From JAFTYO01 sp045613125 (GTDB lineage Bacteria; Pseudomonadota; Alphaproteobacteria; RF32; CAG-239), in contig JAZLAM010000016.1 in the NCBI GenBank assembly GCA_045613125.1, positions 1 to 64,000 of the forward strand: DNA of 64,000 nucleotides, in the 5' to 3' direction. How positions within the stretch are numbered: the first letter of the stretch is position 1; every line of letters begins with the position of its first letter. The translations under genes were made by a program, and so were the position numbers. A model generated the notes under the pieces. It ran no database searches. It was not told the DNA's origin and saw nothing but the letters and a program-made list of their open reading frames with translations. Positions 8,471 to 17,495 of this stretch are shown one piece after another.

Positions 8471-11065
8471 TTATGCAACACTTTCCAAATCCAGAACAAT
8501 TTCTCCGACGGAAAGTTCTTTTGCGTCTTTGAATTCTATAGCATTATTGTTCAAATTTCCGACATTTACAACATCTTCCAAACCTTGTTTCAAGATTTCT
8601 TGCTCCGAAGCAGATGCAAAAATTTCAACTTTTGAAACGGCTGTTCTTTGTGAAGTGTTAGATGTAGTTTTGGCTTTTCTTATTTCTGATGTAATAACAG
8701 AAACCAAATCATACAACATACCATTGTTAGCATCATCAAGAGTTAAATCTTTTACTGTCGGCCAGTTTGTTCCGTGTAAAGATTTTGAGCTATCGCCCCA
8801 CGGTCTGCACTGATAAACTTCTTCTGTAATAAACGGACAGAAAGGAGCAAACATTTTTAAGAAAATATCAATTGTTTTCATTAAAGATGCAACAGCTGAA
8901 GTATCTGTTTCGGAATATGCTCTTTTCTTTACTATCTCCAGATAATAATCGCAAAAATCCCAAAATCTTTTTTCTATCACTTCCAATGCTGCAGCATAAT
9001 CATACGTATTCAAGCTATTTGTTGCTTGTTTTACCATATTCATAATTTTATTAAGCCATGCTAAATCCATCGGATTCGTAATATGACTTTCATAATCTAC
9101 CATACCTTTAAGTTTGCTGTTTTCAACCATTGTAAACACAAACTTACTAGCATTGAAAATTTTGTTTACAAGCTTTTTACCTTGCGCCATTATTTGTTCT
9201 TCAAACGCCGTATCAACGCCTAAACGAGCACGAGCAGCCCAATATCGAACGGAATCTGCACCATAATTATCAATCAAGTGTTGAGGAGTAACAACATTTC
9301 CCTTAGATTTTGACATTTTTTTACGATCCGGATCCAAAATAAATCCGCTAATTAAAATTTCTTTCCACGGAATAGTGTTACTATGCATCAAAGCTTTAGC
9401 AATTGTATAAAAGGCCCAAGTTCTGATGATATCATGAGCTTGCGGACGAATATCAAAAGGTATATCTAAAGCTTTGTTTTTAACAACATCAAGTGCAATC
9501 TGCGGTGTTAAGGCAGAAGTTGCCCAAGTGTCCATAACATCTTTATCTCCTATAAAGCCGTTTGGTTTTCCTCTCATATCTTCGGTATAACCTTGTGGAA
9601 TGTCCGTCATCGGATCAACTGGCAATTGTGAACGATTGGCCACAATCGGAGAATTAAAATCTATATTACCGTTAGCATCTATCTTATACCAAATCGGAAA
9701 AGGAACTCCGAAGAAACGTTGACGAGAAATACACCAATCTTGATTTAATCCTTTAACCCATTCTTCATAACGATACTGCATATGTTGAGGTTTCCATTTT
9801 ATCTTTCTTCCAGCCTCAATCATTTGATCTTTTTTATCAAGAAGTTTCACAAACCATTGTCTTGATGTAACAAACTCAATCGGCTGATTACCTTTTTCAT
9901 AAAACTTAACCATATGTGTCAAAGGACGAGGTTCACAATTAAGGCAACCGTTTTCTCTTAAAAATTCAACAATTTTTTCACGAGCTTGTTTTGTATGCAA
10001 ACCTTTTATTTGAGCATAAAATTCGTTTGCCTTTTCCGGATTATTGGAAACAAATGCACCTTTACCAAATTCGACATCAAGCAAACATCCGTTCTGACCG
10101 ATAATTTGTTTTACCGGCAAGCCTGATTGTTTCCACCAAGCAACGTCTGCTGCATCACCAAAGGTACAAACCATCATAATTCCGGTTCCTTTATCTTTTT
10201 CGGCATGTTCCGAAGGCACAATTTCAACCGGTGTTTCAAACAACGGCACAATGGCTTTTTTACCGAAATATTTTTGATAACGTTCATCATCAGGATGTGC
10301 CACAATTGCAATACATGCAGGTAAAAATTCCGGTCTTGTGGTAGCAATTATGATAGGTTCTTCTTCGCCTTCAACCCTAAATTTAATGTCATGGAAAAAT
10401 CCGGCAACTTCTTTATCTTCAATTTCAGCCTGTGCAACGGCAGATTGGAATGTCACATCCCACATCGTAGGAGATTCTACCGAAACAACATAACCCTTTT
10501 CATACAAATCAATAAACGATTCTTGCGCAACACGAATAGATTTTGGACTAATTGTAGAATATTTCACATTCCAATCATAAGAGTGACCGATATTTTTAAA
10601 CACATTTTCAAAAACCAATTCATCGGCTGCCGTTAAAGTTTCGCAAGCTTCAATAAAGTTTTTTCTGGATACTTCTTTACGTGGTGATTTATCATTTTCA
10701 ACATGCTCCGGCTTAAAGTTTTCATCATATGCAACTTCCGGACTGCATGACAAATTATAATAGTTTTGGACACGACGTTCCGTAGGTAAACCGTTATCAT
10801 CCCAACCGATAGGATATAAAACCGTTTTACCGTTCATACGTTGATATCTTGCAACAACATCTGTTTGCGTATAACTGAAAATATGACCTATATGCAACGA
10901 GCCTGAAACTGTCGGAGGCGGTGTATCGACAACAAAAGTTTCCTCTCTTGATTTGGTGTTATCATAGCGATAAACACCGCTTTCTTCCCAATATTTTTTA
11001 CAATTATTTTCAATTTCGGACATATTCATCCGATTGTCTAAGGTTTTATTTTCTTTATACGACAT
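8471..11065 (-). CDS. valS: Valyl-tRNA synthetase, archaeal-type
   Basis: ValRS charges tRNA-Val and edits misactivated threonine. The 864-residue class I enzyme has the HIGH motif at 58-61 (SGSLHIGH) and KKMSKSKGNVVTP. The CP1 editing region (about 215-390) includes IIATTRPEF. It lacks the long C-terminal coiled-coil arm of typical bacterial ValRS (about 950 residues). Its order of segments (PTVSGSLHIGHIFSY, GWDDNGLPTERR) matches the shorter archaeal-type ValRS known from Rickettsia and some other alphaproteobacteria. A GGAG lies 8 nt before the start. No T-box or leader peptide was seen upstream. Confidence 0.93.
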   Translation of the reverse strand: MSYKENKTLDNRMNMSEIENNCKKYWEESGVYRYDNTKSREETFVVDTPPPTVSGSLHIGHIFSYTQTDVVARYQRMNGKTVLYPIGWDDNGLPTERRVQNYYNLSCSPEVAYDENFKPEHVENDKSPRKEVSRKNFIEACETLTAADELVFENVFKNIGHSYDWNVKYSTISPKSIRVAQESFIDLYEKGYVVSVESPTMWDVTFQSAVAQAEIEDKEVAGFFHDIKFRVEGEEEPIIIATTRPEFLPACIAIVAHPDDERYQKYFGKKAIVPLFETPVEIVPSEHAEKDKGTGIMMVCTFGDAADVAWWKQSGLPVKQIIGQNGCLLDVEFGKGAFVSNNPEKANEFYAQIKGLHTKQAREKIVEFLRENGCLNCEPRPLTHMVKFYEKGNQPIEFVTSRQWFVKLLDKKDQMIEAGRKIKWKPQHMQYRYEEWVKGLNQDWCISRQRFFGVPFPIWYKIDANGNIDFNSPIVANRSQLPVDPMTDIPQGYTEDMRGKPNGFIGDKDVMDTWATSALTPQIALDVVKNKALDIPFDIRPQAHDIIRTWAFYTIAKALMHSNTIPWKEILISGFILDPDRKKMSKSKGNVVTPQHLIDNYGADSVRYWAARARLGVDTAFEEQIMAQGKKLVNKIFNASKFVFTMVENSKLKGMVDYESHITNPMDLAWLNKIMNMVKQATNSLNTYDYAAALEVIEKRFWDFCDYYLEIVKKRAYSETDTSAVASLMKTIDIFLKMFAPFCPFITEEVYQCRPWGDSSKSLHGTNWPTVKDLTLDDANNGMLYDLVSVITSEIRKAKTTSNTSQRTAVSKVEIFASASEQEILKQGLEDVVNVGNLNNNAIEFKDAKELSVGEIVLDLESVA

Positions 11066-11219
11066 TTATACTCTCCAAATTTATTCTTGCACCAAATTAT
11101 TGCTAAATGCTCTTGCTGTCAAGTTTTTATTTTCTATAAATAATCTGCTAAAAAATGTTGTAATAAATGTATTTACCTAATATACTTTCATCGTATCCAA
11201 ATTATAAGGAAAGAATAAT

Positions 11220-11519
11220 ATGAACAAAGATCAAGAAAACCAATTATACCAAGATGCCATTGATTTCTTTGGTGATCTTTCACAAAAAGTCATGGTCATT
11301 GAAGAAATGTCAGAATTAACCAAAGAATTATGCAAAGAACTAAGAAATAGAGGTAATGTTGACCATATTGCCGAAGAGTTGGCCGATGTTGAAATCACTT
11401 TAGCTCAAATAAAATTAATCTACGGCATAGATGAACTGGTACAACAGCATAAAGAATTTAAACTAAATCGTTTTGCAAACATAATGAAAGACTTAAAAGA
11501 AAAACAACAAGAAAGTTAG
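11220..11519 (+). CDS. MazG-like nucleotide pyrophosphohydrolase domain protein
   Basis: This 99-residue all-helical protein has the metal-binding layout of the MazG/dUTPase superfamily: an EEMSELTKEL helix followed about 25 residues later by AEELADVEITLAQI. Such small proteins hydrolyse non-canonical or excess NTPs to NMP and PPi. The single-domain size resembles phage- and accessory-encoded MazG-like proteins rather than full MazG (about 260 residues). A GGAAAG ribosome binding site precedes the ATG. The actual substrate is unknown. It is monocistronic, between valS and a nuclease gene. Confidence 0.75.
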   Translation: MNKDQENQLYQDAIDFFGDLSQKVMVIEEMSELTKELCKELRNRGNVDHIAEELADVEITLAQIKLIYGIDELVQQHKEFKLNRFANIMKDLKEKQQES

Positions 11520-11711
11520 AAATAAATTACACTCTCAAAACCCTCATTATTTAATAAAATGATAAGCATTTTATTTTACCTATATAATATCTAATATCAT
11601 TATTTTTCCTTGTATAAACAAATATATAAAAGAGTATATATTTCTTATAAAAAGAACAAAACAAGAACTTTTTACTTGACAAGCAAATATATTGTAACAA
11701 TAATAAATTCT

Positions 11712-12254
11712 ATGAAAAAAAATTTATTTGTTGTCATATTTATAACGCTTGTGTGTCTTCCTTGTTTAGCAAAGGTGGATATCAAATTTACACCTTCAAA
11801 CGACTGTGAAGATTCTATCATTCATTATATTAACGATTCTAAAAATACCATTGATATAGCTGTTTATTCAATAAACAATGATAGAATTGTCACAGCTCTG
11901 AAACAAGCACACAACAGAGGTGTGAAGCTAAGGATCTTAACAGATAAATTGCAAGCATCAGCCAAATCATCAAAAGCAATTGACTTATATAAATATGGAA
12001 TCAACATAAAAGTTAACAGTAAACATAAAATAGAACATAACAAATTTGCAATTTATGACACAAAAGTTGCATCTACCGGTTCTTTTAATTGGACGAATTC
12101 AGCTACAAATAAAAATAGTGAAAATTGCTTATTTTTAATTCAGGATGAAATCTCCGTTGGTAAATATCGTGAACGTTTTGAAAAATTATGGGCCCTTAAT
12201 TCACAGCAAAAATCAGATAATTGGTTTAGCTTAAGAAATAAACAATCAAAATAA
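11712..12254 (+). CDS. Exported phospholipase D-family nuclease with one HKD motif
   Basis: The family's single-domain members (Nuc/EndA-like) form homodimers in which two HKD motifs make one active site that cleaves phosphodiester bonds, usually of DNA. Here HNKFAIYD (H-x-K-x4-D) followed by STGSFNWTNSA gives the diagnostic PLD motif. The 180-residue product starts with a clear signal peptide (MKKNLFVVIFITLVC, cleavage near CLAKV), so it acts in the periplasm or outside. A longer frame from a TTG at 11610 would bury the signal peptide, so the ATG at 11712 is preferred, although no strong ribosome binding site precedes it. Confidence 0.8.
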   Translation: MKKNLFVVIFITLVCLPCLAKVDIKFTPSNDCEDSIIHYINDSKNTIDIAVYSINNDRIVTALKQAHNRGVKLRILTDKLQASAKSSKAIDLYKYGINIKVNSKHKIEHNKFAIYDTKVASTGSFNWTNSATNKNSENCLFLIQDEISVGKYRERFEKLWALNSQQKSDNWFSLRNKQSK

Positions 12255-12288
12255 TCACCCCCTTTTTTGCTTGCAATCCCTATAACCT

Positions 12289-12556
12289 GTCATCCCTATT
12301 TTTGCTTGCAAAAAATTCAAGGGATCTTCAAATTAGTTTAAAAACATCTATCATCGCGTATGTTGTTGGTTAGTGTAATTTAATCGGAAGATACCTTGAC
12401 CTCACTCAATCGGAGGTATGACGGTATTATATTTTTTGTTTCAGAGGCATGACAGTCTACAAAGTCATCGCTCGATTGCGATAAGCAATCGTTCAGCGAT
12501 CTTCAAATTAGTTAATCGGAAGGTCCCTTGACGTTTCTTGGTAGAAACGAGGAATA
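12289..12556. repeat. Cluster of hairpin repeats with fixed ends and variable arms (region A)
   Basis: At least four related units occur here: 12289-12329 and 12464-12504 read on the minus strand, 12390-12422 and 12522-12556 on the plus strand. Read 5'-3', each goes from GA-N-NCC through CTTGA, then a palindromic arm, loop and complementary arm, then AGG-N-ATGAC. The inner arms differ between units (for example GTTTC/GAAAC and GATTGC/GCAATC) yet stay complementary. AATTAGTTAATCGG-like spacers separate them. The same family recurs at 44553-44743 and 48822-49075. Nothing coding is visible in the 635-bp gap 12255-12889. Confidence 0.7.
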
Positions 12557-12625
12557 CTTTTATTATATTTTTTAATAAACAAGAATCGCTACAATCTCTT
12601 TATTTACAACGCTTTCAGCGATTTT

Positions 12626-12665
12626 AAACTGCTCGATTTAAACGTACGTTTAAATCAAGCAGTTT
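12626..12665 (+). terminator. 40-bp palindrome with T-run
   Basis: Two 20-nt arms (AAACTGCT-N-GATTTAAACGT and its complement) match except for one pair. A T-run at 12662-12668 follows, so the element can act as a rightward intrinsic terminator. Its centre, TTTAAACGTACGTTTAAA, is a perfect palindrome whose core recurs at 12769-12780. An additional role as a protein-binding site is therefore possible. Confidence 0.55.
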
Positions 12666-12768
12666 TTTTGATGTTTTTTATGTTTTTTGATTTCGCCTAA
12701 CTCCTTGAAAAACAATAAAATGCAAATTTTAAATTTCGCAAATTTCTCCTTTTTGCACTGCGTTAAAA

Positions 12769-12873
12769 AAACGTACGTTTAAATTACACTACTAATGTGC
12801 TTTAAAAAGCTTGAAACTCAAGCCAAAGCGTTTGGTGAAAAAGCTCACTTTTTTAGCACATGTAACGTTACAT
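12769..12873 (+). promoter_or_regulatory. Palindromes and structured 5' leader of the DUF4402-like gene
   Basis: AAACGTACGTTT (12769-12780) repeats the core of the upstream 40-bp palindrome. Downstream the leader can fold into a multi-branch structure. The outer helix is ATGTGCT 12795-12801 with AGCACAT 12855-12861. It encloses the hairpins GCTTGA-AAC-TCAAGC (12809-12823) and CCAAA-GCG-TTTGG (12823-12835). A perfect 14-bp palindrome centred on AACGTT (12860-12873) abuts the AGGAG ribosome binding site. This suggests post-transcriptional or operator control of the exported protein that follows. Confidence 0.45.
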
Positions 12874-12889
12874 ATTAGGAGACTAAATT

Positions 12890-13495
12890 ATGAAAAAATA
12901 TATTTTATTAACTACAACGGCTATGCTTTTATCTGCTGTTGCTATGAAGACAAATGCCGAACCATCAAACAGCACCACACTTAATATAACAGCATCATTT
13001 TTTAAACCGATGGAACTAATCAGAGAACAAAATCTCGGTTTTGGTATAATTTTAGCTGATGAAGGTGGTAAAACCGTAATAGTTAAAACTAATGGCGCTT
13101 TAGACTCACAATCTACTGCCACAATGATGTCCACAGCATCATATACACAGTATAGTAATGGTGGTCCAAATTTTGGTTATTTTAGCGAAGGATTAATCAG
13201 GGCTAAAGGACTTATCAACAATAATAATGAAGAGGGTATTGAAAATCTATTTACAATAAATTTAAGTACGCCCTCTATAAAATTAGTAGGTGGCGATAAC
13301 GGCACAACAGAATGTGGAACTGTAGATGAATTTACTACTCGTATCACCAAAGAAGGGGATGATGTTTTATTTCATGTAGGAGGAACTCTAACCACTGCAA
13401 AATTAACAGAATTTACAGATATCATGATACATTGTCAAGGTAGTGTAACAGCTACAATTATTATAAATGAAGAATTACTAAAAAGTATAGACTAG
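12890..13495 (+). CDS. Exported DUF4402-like protein
   Basis: This 201-residue product has a signal peptide (residues 1-23, cleavage near KTNAE). The mature part starts with the pattern NITASFFKPMELIREQNLGFGIIL...GKTVIVKTNG, which resembles the beta-rich DUF4402 surface/pilus-subunit-like domain (conserved FG and a following glycine strand). Two cysteines (C107 and the one in IHCQGS) could form a disulphide. Function in the family is not established; an adhesin or surface role is inferred. An AGGAG ribosome binding site lies 9 nt upstream, preceded by an unusually structured leader. The gene stands alone. Confidence 0.6.
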   Translation: MKKYILLTTTAMLLSAVAMKTNAEPSNSTTLNITASFFKPMELIREQNLGFGIILADEGGKTVIVKTNGALDSQSTATMMSTASYTQYSNGGPNFGYFSEGLIRAKGLINNNNEEGIENLFTINLSTPSIKLVGGDNGTTECGTVDEFTTRITKEGDDVLFHVGGTLTTAKLTEFTDIMIHCQGSVTATIIINEELLKSID

Positions 13496-13510
13496 TTCTT
13501 AAAATATAAT

Positions 13511-13540
13511 CCCCCCGGCAATAGAAATGTTGTTGGGGGG
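13511..13540 (+). terminator. GC-rich stem-loop after the DUF4402-like gene
   Basis: CCCCCCGGCAA pairs with TTGTTGGGGGG (with two G-U pairs). The following sequence is only moderately T-rich, so this is a probable but not ideal terminator. Confidence 0.5.
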
Positions 13541-13746
13541 GTGATTTGTTTCCGATGATTAAATAAGCTTCAGACAATGCATTATGAACAATTATATCAA
13601 AAATTGTACTTATTTTTATTACAGAGTAATTAAATTATTCTGATTATCCCAGAAAAACTGACAGTTATTACAAAATTTAGGAATTGTGAAAAATAAAAAA
13701 CATAATATCTTTATATTGTAATTAATTAATAACTTTGGAGGCTTAA

Positions 13747-13950
13747 ATGTTACGTGGAACTGTTAAATGGTTTAATAAAACAAAAGGATATGGGTTTATT
13801 GCACAAGCAAATGGTGAAAAAGATGTGTTTGTTCATATAACACAAGTTCAAAAAATTGGATTAAAAACCTTAATGAACGGGCAAGATATAGGTTTTGAAA
13901 AATATGATGATCGAGGTAGAGTTGCTGCAGGAAATTTGCTGATTTTATAA
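13747..13950 (+). CDS. Cold-shock-domain protein (first copy)
   Basis: This 67-residue single cold-shock domain has RNP1 (KGYGFI) and RNP2 (VFVHI) nucleic-acid-binding motifs. It binds single-stranded RNA/DNA and melts mRNA structure. The N-terminal KWFNKTKGYGFI is canonical, while the C-terminal half is somewhat divergent. GGAGG lies just upstream of the ATG. The preceding ~200 nt has no gene and could be a long 5' leader, as is typical for cold-shock mRNAs. A second copy lies at 18012-18215. Confidence 0.9.
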   Translation: MLRGTVKWFNKTKGYGFIAQANGEKDVFVHITQVQKIGLKTLMNGQDIGFEKYDDRGRVAAGNLLIL

Positions 13951-13969
13951 ATCATAATATATTTAACCT

Positions 13970-14000
13970 GGGTAAATAATTATTTATTTGCCCATTTTTT
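13970..14000 (+). terminator. Terminator after first cold-shock gene
   Basis: GGGTAAATAA pairs with TTATTTGCCC (one G-U), followed by a run of T. Confidence 0.7.
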
Positions 14001-14012
14001 GTACAGTAAAAA

Positions 14013-14037
14013 GCCCTCAAAATATAATTGAGAGCTT
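14013..14037. terminator. Terminator of the LysR gene, possibly bidirectional
   Basis: AGCCCTCAA / TTGAGAGCT forms a stem with one G-U pair and has T-runs on both strands. It lies between the convergent cold-shock and LysR genes. Confidence 0.65.
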
Positions 14038-14053
14038 TTTCTTGAAAATGATA

Positions 14054-14992
14054 TTATTTTGCTCTTAATAAATCAACAATCTGTAAATTATCATGTTCTA
14101 ATGCAGAAACCGGATTTTGCATTTTATCCATAATGTTCTTATAAAAATTAACAAGGGTTCTCACTCTTGGAATATCTTTTGTGCTTCTATTTGCATATAA
14201 ATGGTAAAGAATAGGATAATCACACGGTATATTATCTAAACAAACAACACCTTGTGTTGCAAAACCTAATGGTAAAATTCCTATACCTGTACTATTTTCT
14301 AATGCATTTATCAAAGCTAATATATTATTTGTCTCAAAGCAAATTCGAGCATGCTTAAAGTTTGCTTCCCCTATTATTTGTTTCAGTGCGTCGTTGTTTT
14401 TCATTATCAGCCTATGGTTTGCTACTAAATCATCAAGATCAACCGGATATCCATGTTCAGATAAATATTTAGGAGATGCAAAAAAACCACAATGTATCGT
14501 TTTATTTGTTATTTCAGTAATATCAAAATTATTAATTTCTTCATAAGATAAAATTATATCAAAATCTCTAATATTAATTTTTGATATATCAGTTGCTGAA
14601 ATTGAACTAATTTTCAGCTCCGGAAATATATTAAATAAATCTGATAAATCTTGTGGAACCATATATGAAGCATATCCTAAGGATATACATACTCGAACCT
14701 CGCCTTTTATTTCTTTATTTTCTAATTTAATACTTTTAATTTCATCTAAAATTTCATTAATGCTATCAACTTTGCTTACAATACGTTGAGCAACATTTGT
14801 TAAACTTGAACCTCTGCCATTTGTTGAAATAAGTGTAACACCTAATTCATCTTCCAAATATTCAATATATTTATTAATTGTATCAATAGAAGTAGCTAAT
14901 GTTTCTGAAGCCTTTCTTTTTCCGGAACATTGATTAATAGCTTGTAAAAACAAAAGACTTTCAATCATAGATATATCTTTTTTGTTTACCAT
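14054..14992 (-). CDS. LysR-family transcriptional regulator
   Basis: The N-terminus carries a winged helix-turn-helix (SMIESLLFLQAINQCSGKRKASETLATSIDTINKYIEYLEDELG), and a periplasmic-binding-protein-like effector domain follows from about residue 90. A longer frame to 15055 exists, but the ATG at 14992 has a GAGGAAG ribosome binding site and places the HTH at the usual distance from the start, so a 312-residue product is annotated. The target is unknown: the only divergent neighbour across the gap is the sigma factor at 15545. A 15-bp palindrome at 15077-15091 could be its operator. Confidence 0.8.
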   Translation of the reverse strand: MVNKKDISMIESLLFLQAINQCSGKRKASETLATSIDTINKYIEYLEDELGVTLISTNGRGSSLTNVAQRIVSKVDSINEILDEIKSIKLENKEIKGEVRVCISLGYASYMVPQDLSDLFNIFPELKISSISATDISKINIRDFDIILSYEEINNFDITEITNKTIHCGFFASPKYLSEHGYPVDLDDLVANHRLIMKNNDALKQIIGEANFKHARICFETNNILALINALENSTGIGILPLGFATQGVVCLDNIPCDYPILYHLYANRSTKDIPRVRTLVNFYKNIMDKMQNPVSALEHDNLQIVDLLRAK

Positions 14993-15544
14993 CTTATATT
15001 CTTCCTCTAGTATGAATATTTCAAGGTGGTCGGAGAGTTCAGAAATCAAATGCATAAAATGATCCTTTAACCTTTAAAGTCTTAAAGACTTCTGTACATT
15101 CGTTAAAGATCCCCGACCAAAGATGGTACACCTTTTTTTCAAGGATTCGGATTCTAAAATCATATTCAACAATGCATTGAGCTTCTGACGGCTCGAACAA
15201 CTTAAAACAATCTGTATAACGTTGTTTATTAACACATATATTTAGAATGAATTAATTATCAATTCTTATTTTTTGATATGAGATATCGAAAAATTAGTAC
15301 ACATAAAATTTATAGTTATATACAATAACCTCTCTTTATTTTTAAAGCAAAAAAAATGCTGTACTAAAATTGAGTACATTATGTTATAAAAATTATTATT
15401 TTTCGAAAAAATCGTACAGAAAATACAATTTTTGATTATTGATTTTATATTTTTCTCACATAACAATTTGCTCGTGATTTTAATAAAAAATACCTAAGTC
15501 TAATTTTTGTTAGGTTTGTTGTTTTAGCATAAATGGAGAAAAAC
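14993..15544. other. Intergenic region between LysR and sigma-32 genes
   Basis: These ~550 bp hold no convincing gene. Visible elements are a 15-bp palindrome AAGTCTTAAAGACTT (15077-15091) upstream of the LysR gene, paired TTAGTAC / GTACTAA elements (about 15294 and 15362), and a small hairpin ACCTAA/TTAGGT (about 15491-15516) just before the sigma gene. Divergent regulation of both neighbours is plausible but unproven. Confidence 0.4.
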
Positions 15545-16423
15545 ATGAACTCAAATATTGAATTAAATAATGCGCAATTTTCAGAACAATCTGGCACAAC
15601 AAAATATCTGCAAAGTATGAAAAAATTTCCAATACTTTCTGCTGAAGATGAATATAAATTAGCCAAAGAATATTTTATAAACAAAGATGAAAAATTAGCG
15701 CAACAACTTATAACATCTCATTTAAGATTAGTTGCAAAAGTTGTAAAAAAATATAAAGGATATGGATTACCAACAGATGAAATGATTTCTGAAGGTAGTA
15801 TCGGACTTTTGGTTGCTCTTAAAAAATTTGATCCGGATAAAGGATTCAGATTTTCAACATATGCTTTATGGTGGATTAAAGCATATGTGCAAAAATATAT
15901 ACTCAATTCTTGGTCTTTGGTAAAATTAGGAACAACAAGTGCTCAAAAAAAACTTTTTTTTAATTTACGCAAAATTAAAAACCAAATTAATTTAATTGAT
16001 GATATAAATATGGATGATAATACCATCAATCAAATCGCAACATCTTTATCTGTTAAGCAATCAGAAATAAAGGAAATGAATAATCGTATGGCTAGTCACG
16101 ATACCTCCTTAAATGTTATACTCAATAATAATTCAAGTGATGATGGAACAGAATTTATAGATCTTCTCGCTGATAAAACACCTAACCAAGAAGAAACCTT
16201 TATAAATAAACAAACATATGCCTATCGCAAAAAACTTTTTCATAATGCCCTTGATGTGCTAAATGTTAGAGAGAAAGATATTTTATTTAAACGAAGATTA
16301 TATGAAACACCTCAAACACTTGAAGATTTAAGTAATGTTTATCATATATCCAAAGAACGTGTGCGACAAATTGAACTAAATGCGATCAAAAAAATAAGAA
16401 ATAACATTCCTACCATACATTAA
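15545..16423 (+). CDS. rpoH: RNA polymerase sigma-32 factor (heat shock)
   Basis: RpoH directs RNA polymerase to heat-shock promoters. The 292-residue sigma-70-family protein has region 2 (LRLVAKVVKKYKGYGLPTDEMISEGSIGL, then FSTYALWWIKAYVQKYIL), the RpoH-specific QKKLFFNLRK box, and region 4.2 (TLEDLSNVYHISKERVRQIE). An earlier ATG at 15533 overlaps the GGAG ribosome binding site; the ATG at 15545, 6 nt after that site, is preferred. Alphaproteobacteria often carry several rpoH paralogues; whether this is the principal one cannot be told here. Confidence 0.88.
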   Translation: MNSNIELNNAQFSEQSGTTKYLQSMKKFPILSAEDEYKLAKEYFINKDEKLAQQLITSHLRLVAKVVKKYKGYGLPTDEMISEGSIGLLVALKKFDPDKGFRFSTYALWWIKAYVQKYILNSWSLVKLGTTSAQKKLFFNLRKIKNQINLIDDINMDDNTINQIATSLSVKQSEIKEMNNRMASHDTSLNVILNNNSSDDGTEFIDLLADKTPNQEETFINKQTYAYRKKLFHNALDVLNVREKDILFKRRLYETPQTLEDLSNVYHISKERVRQIELNAIKKIRNNIPTIH

Positions 16424-16445
16424 CCCTTTCAAAACTTATATAAAA

Positions 16446-16473
16446 AAGCTCCATTTATAAATTAATGGAGCTT
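16446..16473 (+). terminator. Stem-loop after rpoH (first of two)
   Basis: AAGCTCCAT / ATGGAGCTT is a perfect 9-bp stem without a strong T-run. A canonical terminator follows 16 nt later. Confidence 0.5.
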
Positions 16474-16488
16474 AGATAATATAGTATA

Positions 16489-16513
16489 AACCTCCCGTTT
16501 GGGAGGTTTTTTG
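16489..16513 (+). terminator. Rho-independent terminator of rpoH
   Basis: The stem ACCTCCC-GTTT-GGGAGGT is followed by a T-run. Confidence 0.85.
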
Positions 16514-16620
16514 TGGCTGGAGTGAGCTTGCGCTTTGCGAAGTGTAATTTTGCTTGAATATAATTTTGCTTGATGATAGAATACATCTTAGATACTTATG
16601 GGTGAAAGGATAGATAATAT

Positions 16621-17157
16621 ATGTCTAAAAAAATTACTTTGAAAAATGGTCAACAAGCAATGTTAAGACGCATCCGTGCGAAAGATTATGAAGAAGTGAT
16701 GACTTTTTTAGATAAGTTTTCGCGCGGTAAAGGGGCTATTTGGACACATCAGTATCCTAATCAACCTAAAAAAGATAAACAAAAATCTATTCAGCATTAT
16801 GAGTCTGATGATGAACTGTTTTTAGGTATTTGGAATGGCAAAGAACTGATTGCCGAAGCTTCTATTCATATTAAAAATATCCGTGATCCATGGAGTGCCA
16901 AACAGGCTAGCTTTGGCGTATGTATGTTAGAAGAATATACGAGTTTAGGTCTGGGAACAATTCTTTTAAAAGAACTTGAAAAATGGGCTATTAAGAAAAA
17001 AATTCATCGTATTTTTGCAACAGTACGCCACAATAATAAAAGGGCTATAGGATTATATTTGAAGTTGGGTTATCAAATTGAAGGAATGGCCAAAGAAACA
17101 GCTTTTTTTGACAATCAGTGGCAGCATGAATATTACTTAGGCAAAATCATAGAATAA
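16621..17157 (+). CDS. GNAT-family N-acetyltransferase
   Basis: This 178-residue protein has the GNAT fold signatures: a beta-bulge strand (ASFGVCMLEEYTSLGLGTILL, the acetyl-CoA pyrophosphate loop being LGLGT), followed by NNKRAIGLYLKLGYQIEG near the C-terminus. The latter is typical of acetyltransferases acting on amines of amino acids, proteins or small molecules. The substrate cannot be predicted. An AAAGGA ribosome binding site lies 9 nt upstream. It is monocistronic. Confidence 0.85.
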   Translation: MSKKITLKNGQQAMLRRIRAKDYEEVMTFLDKFSRGKGAIWTHQYPNQPKKDKQKSIQHYESDDELFLGIWNGKELIAEASIHIKNIRDPWSAKQASFGVCMLEEYTSLGLGTILLKELEKWAIKKKIHRIFATVRHNNKRAIGLYLKLGYQIEGMAKETAFFDNQWQHEYYLGKIIE

Positions 17158-17196
17158 ACTTCCTACCTCATTGAATGTGTTAGATTCTTGTCAAAA

Positions 17197-17251
17197 TTAG
17201 TTCGAAGATTATTCGGGGTATGGTATATTTGAAGAATAATCTTCGAACTAA
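17197..17251. repeat. Perfect 18-bp inverted repeat
   Basis: TTAGTTCGAAGATTATTC (17197-17214) is exactly complementary to 17234-17251, with a 19-nt spacer. It lies between the convergent GNAT gene and tRNA-Gln. There is no T-run on either side. AAATTAGTT also occurs in the spacers of the hairpin-repeat family, so this may be a relative or a stand-alone palindromic element. Confidence 0.6.
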
Positions 17252-17270
17252 CCTAAGTGCTTGTAAATAA

Positions 17271-17298
17271 AAGAAAAAAGGACGATTTCTCGTCCTTT
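17271..17298 (-). terminator. Terminator of tRNA-Gln
   Basis: The stem AAAGGACGA / TCGTCCTTT is followed on the minus strand by TTTTTTCTTTT, immediately downstream of the tRNA gene. Confidence 0.8.
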
Positions 17299-17306
17299 GT
17301 TAAATG

Positions 17307-17380
17307 TGGCTGCTTGACCTGGATTCGAACCAAGATTAACGGAGTCAGAGTCCGCTGTCCTACCATTAGACGATCAAGCA
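17307..17380 (-). tRNA. tRNA-Gln (anticodon CTG)
   Basis: A full cloverleaf is present: acceptor TGCTTGA / TCAAGCA, D-arm with AATGGTAG, anticodon loop CTCTGAC (anticodon CTG, reading CAG), and T-arm TTGGTTCGAATCCAG. The gene encodes its own CCA after discriminator G73. It is a single tRNA with its own terminator. Confidence 0.95.
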
Positions 17381-17495
17381 ATAAAACTTAACTTGTTTCC
17401 GGTTTTACGCTTTTTTATTTAATAAGTCAAATATTTTTTAATATCTTTTTTACAAAAAATCTAGTATTATATATTTCGTTTTTGAGGAGACCGAA

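Noticed and set aside
13970..14037. Small RNA between two hairpins
   Set aside because: The two stems are better explained as terminators of the convergent cold-shock and LysR genes.
15266..15684. Short minus-strand frames between the LysR and rpoH genes
   Set aside because: There is no ribosome binding site, low complexity, and one overlaps the start of rpoH.
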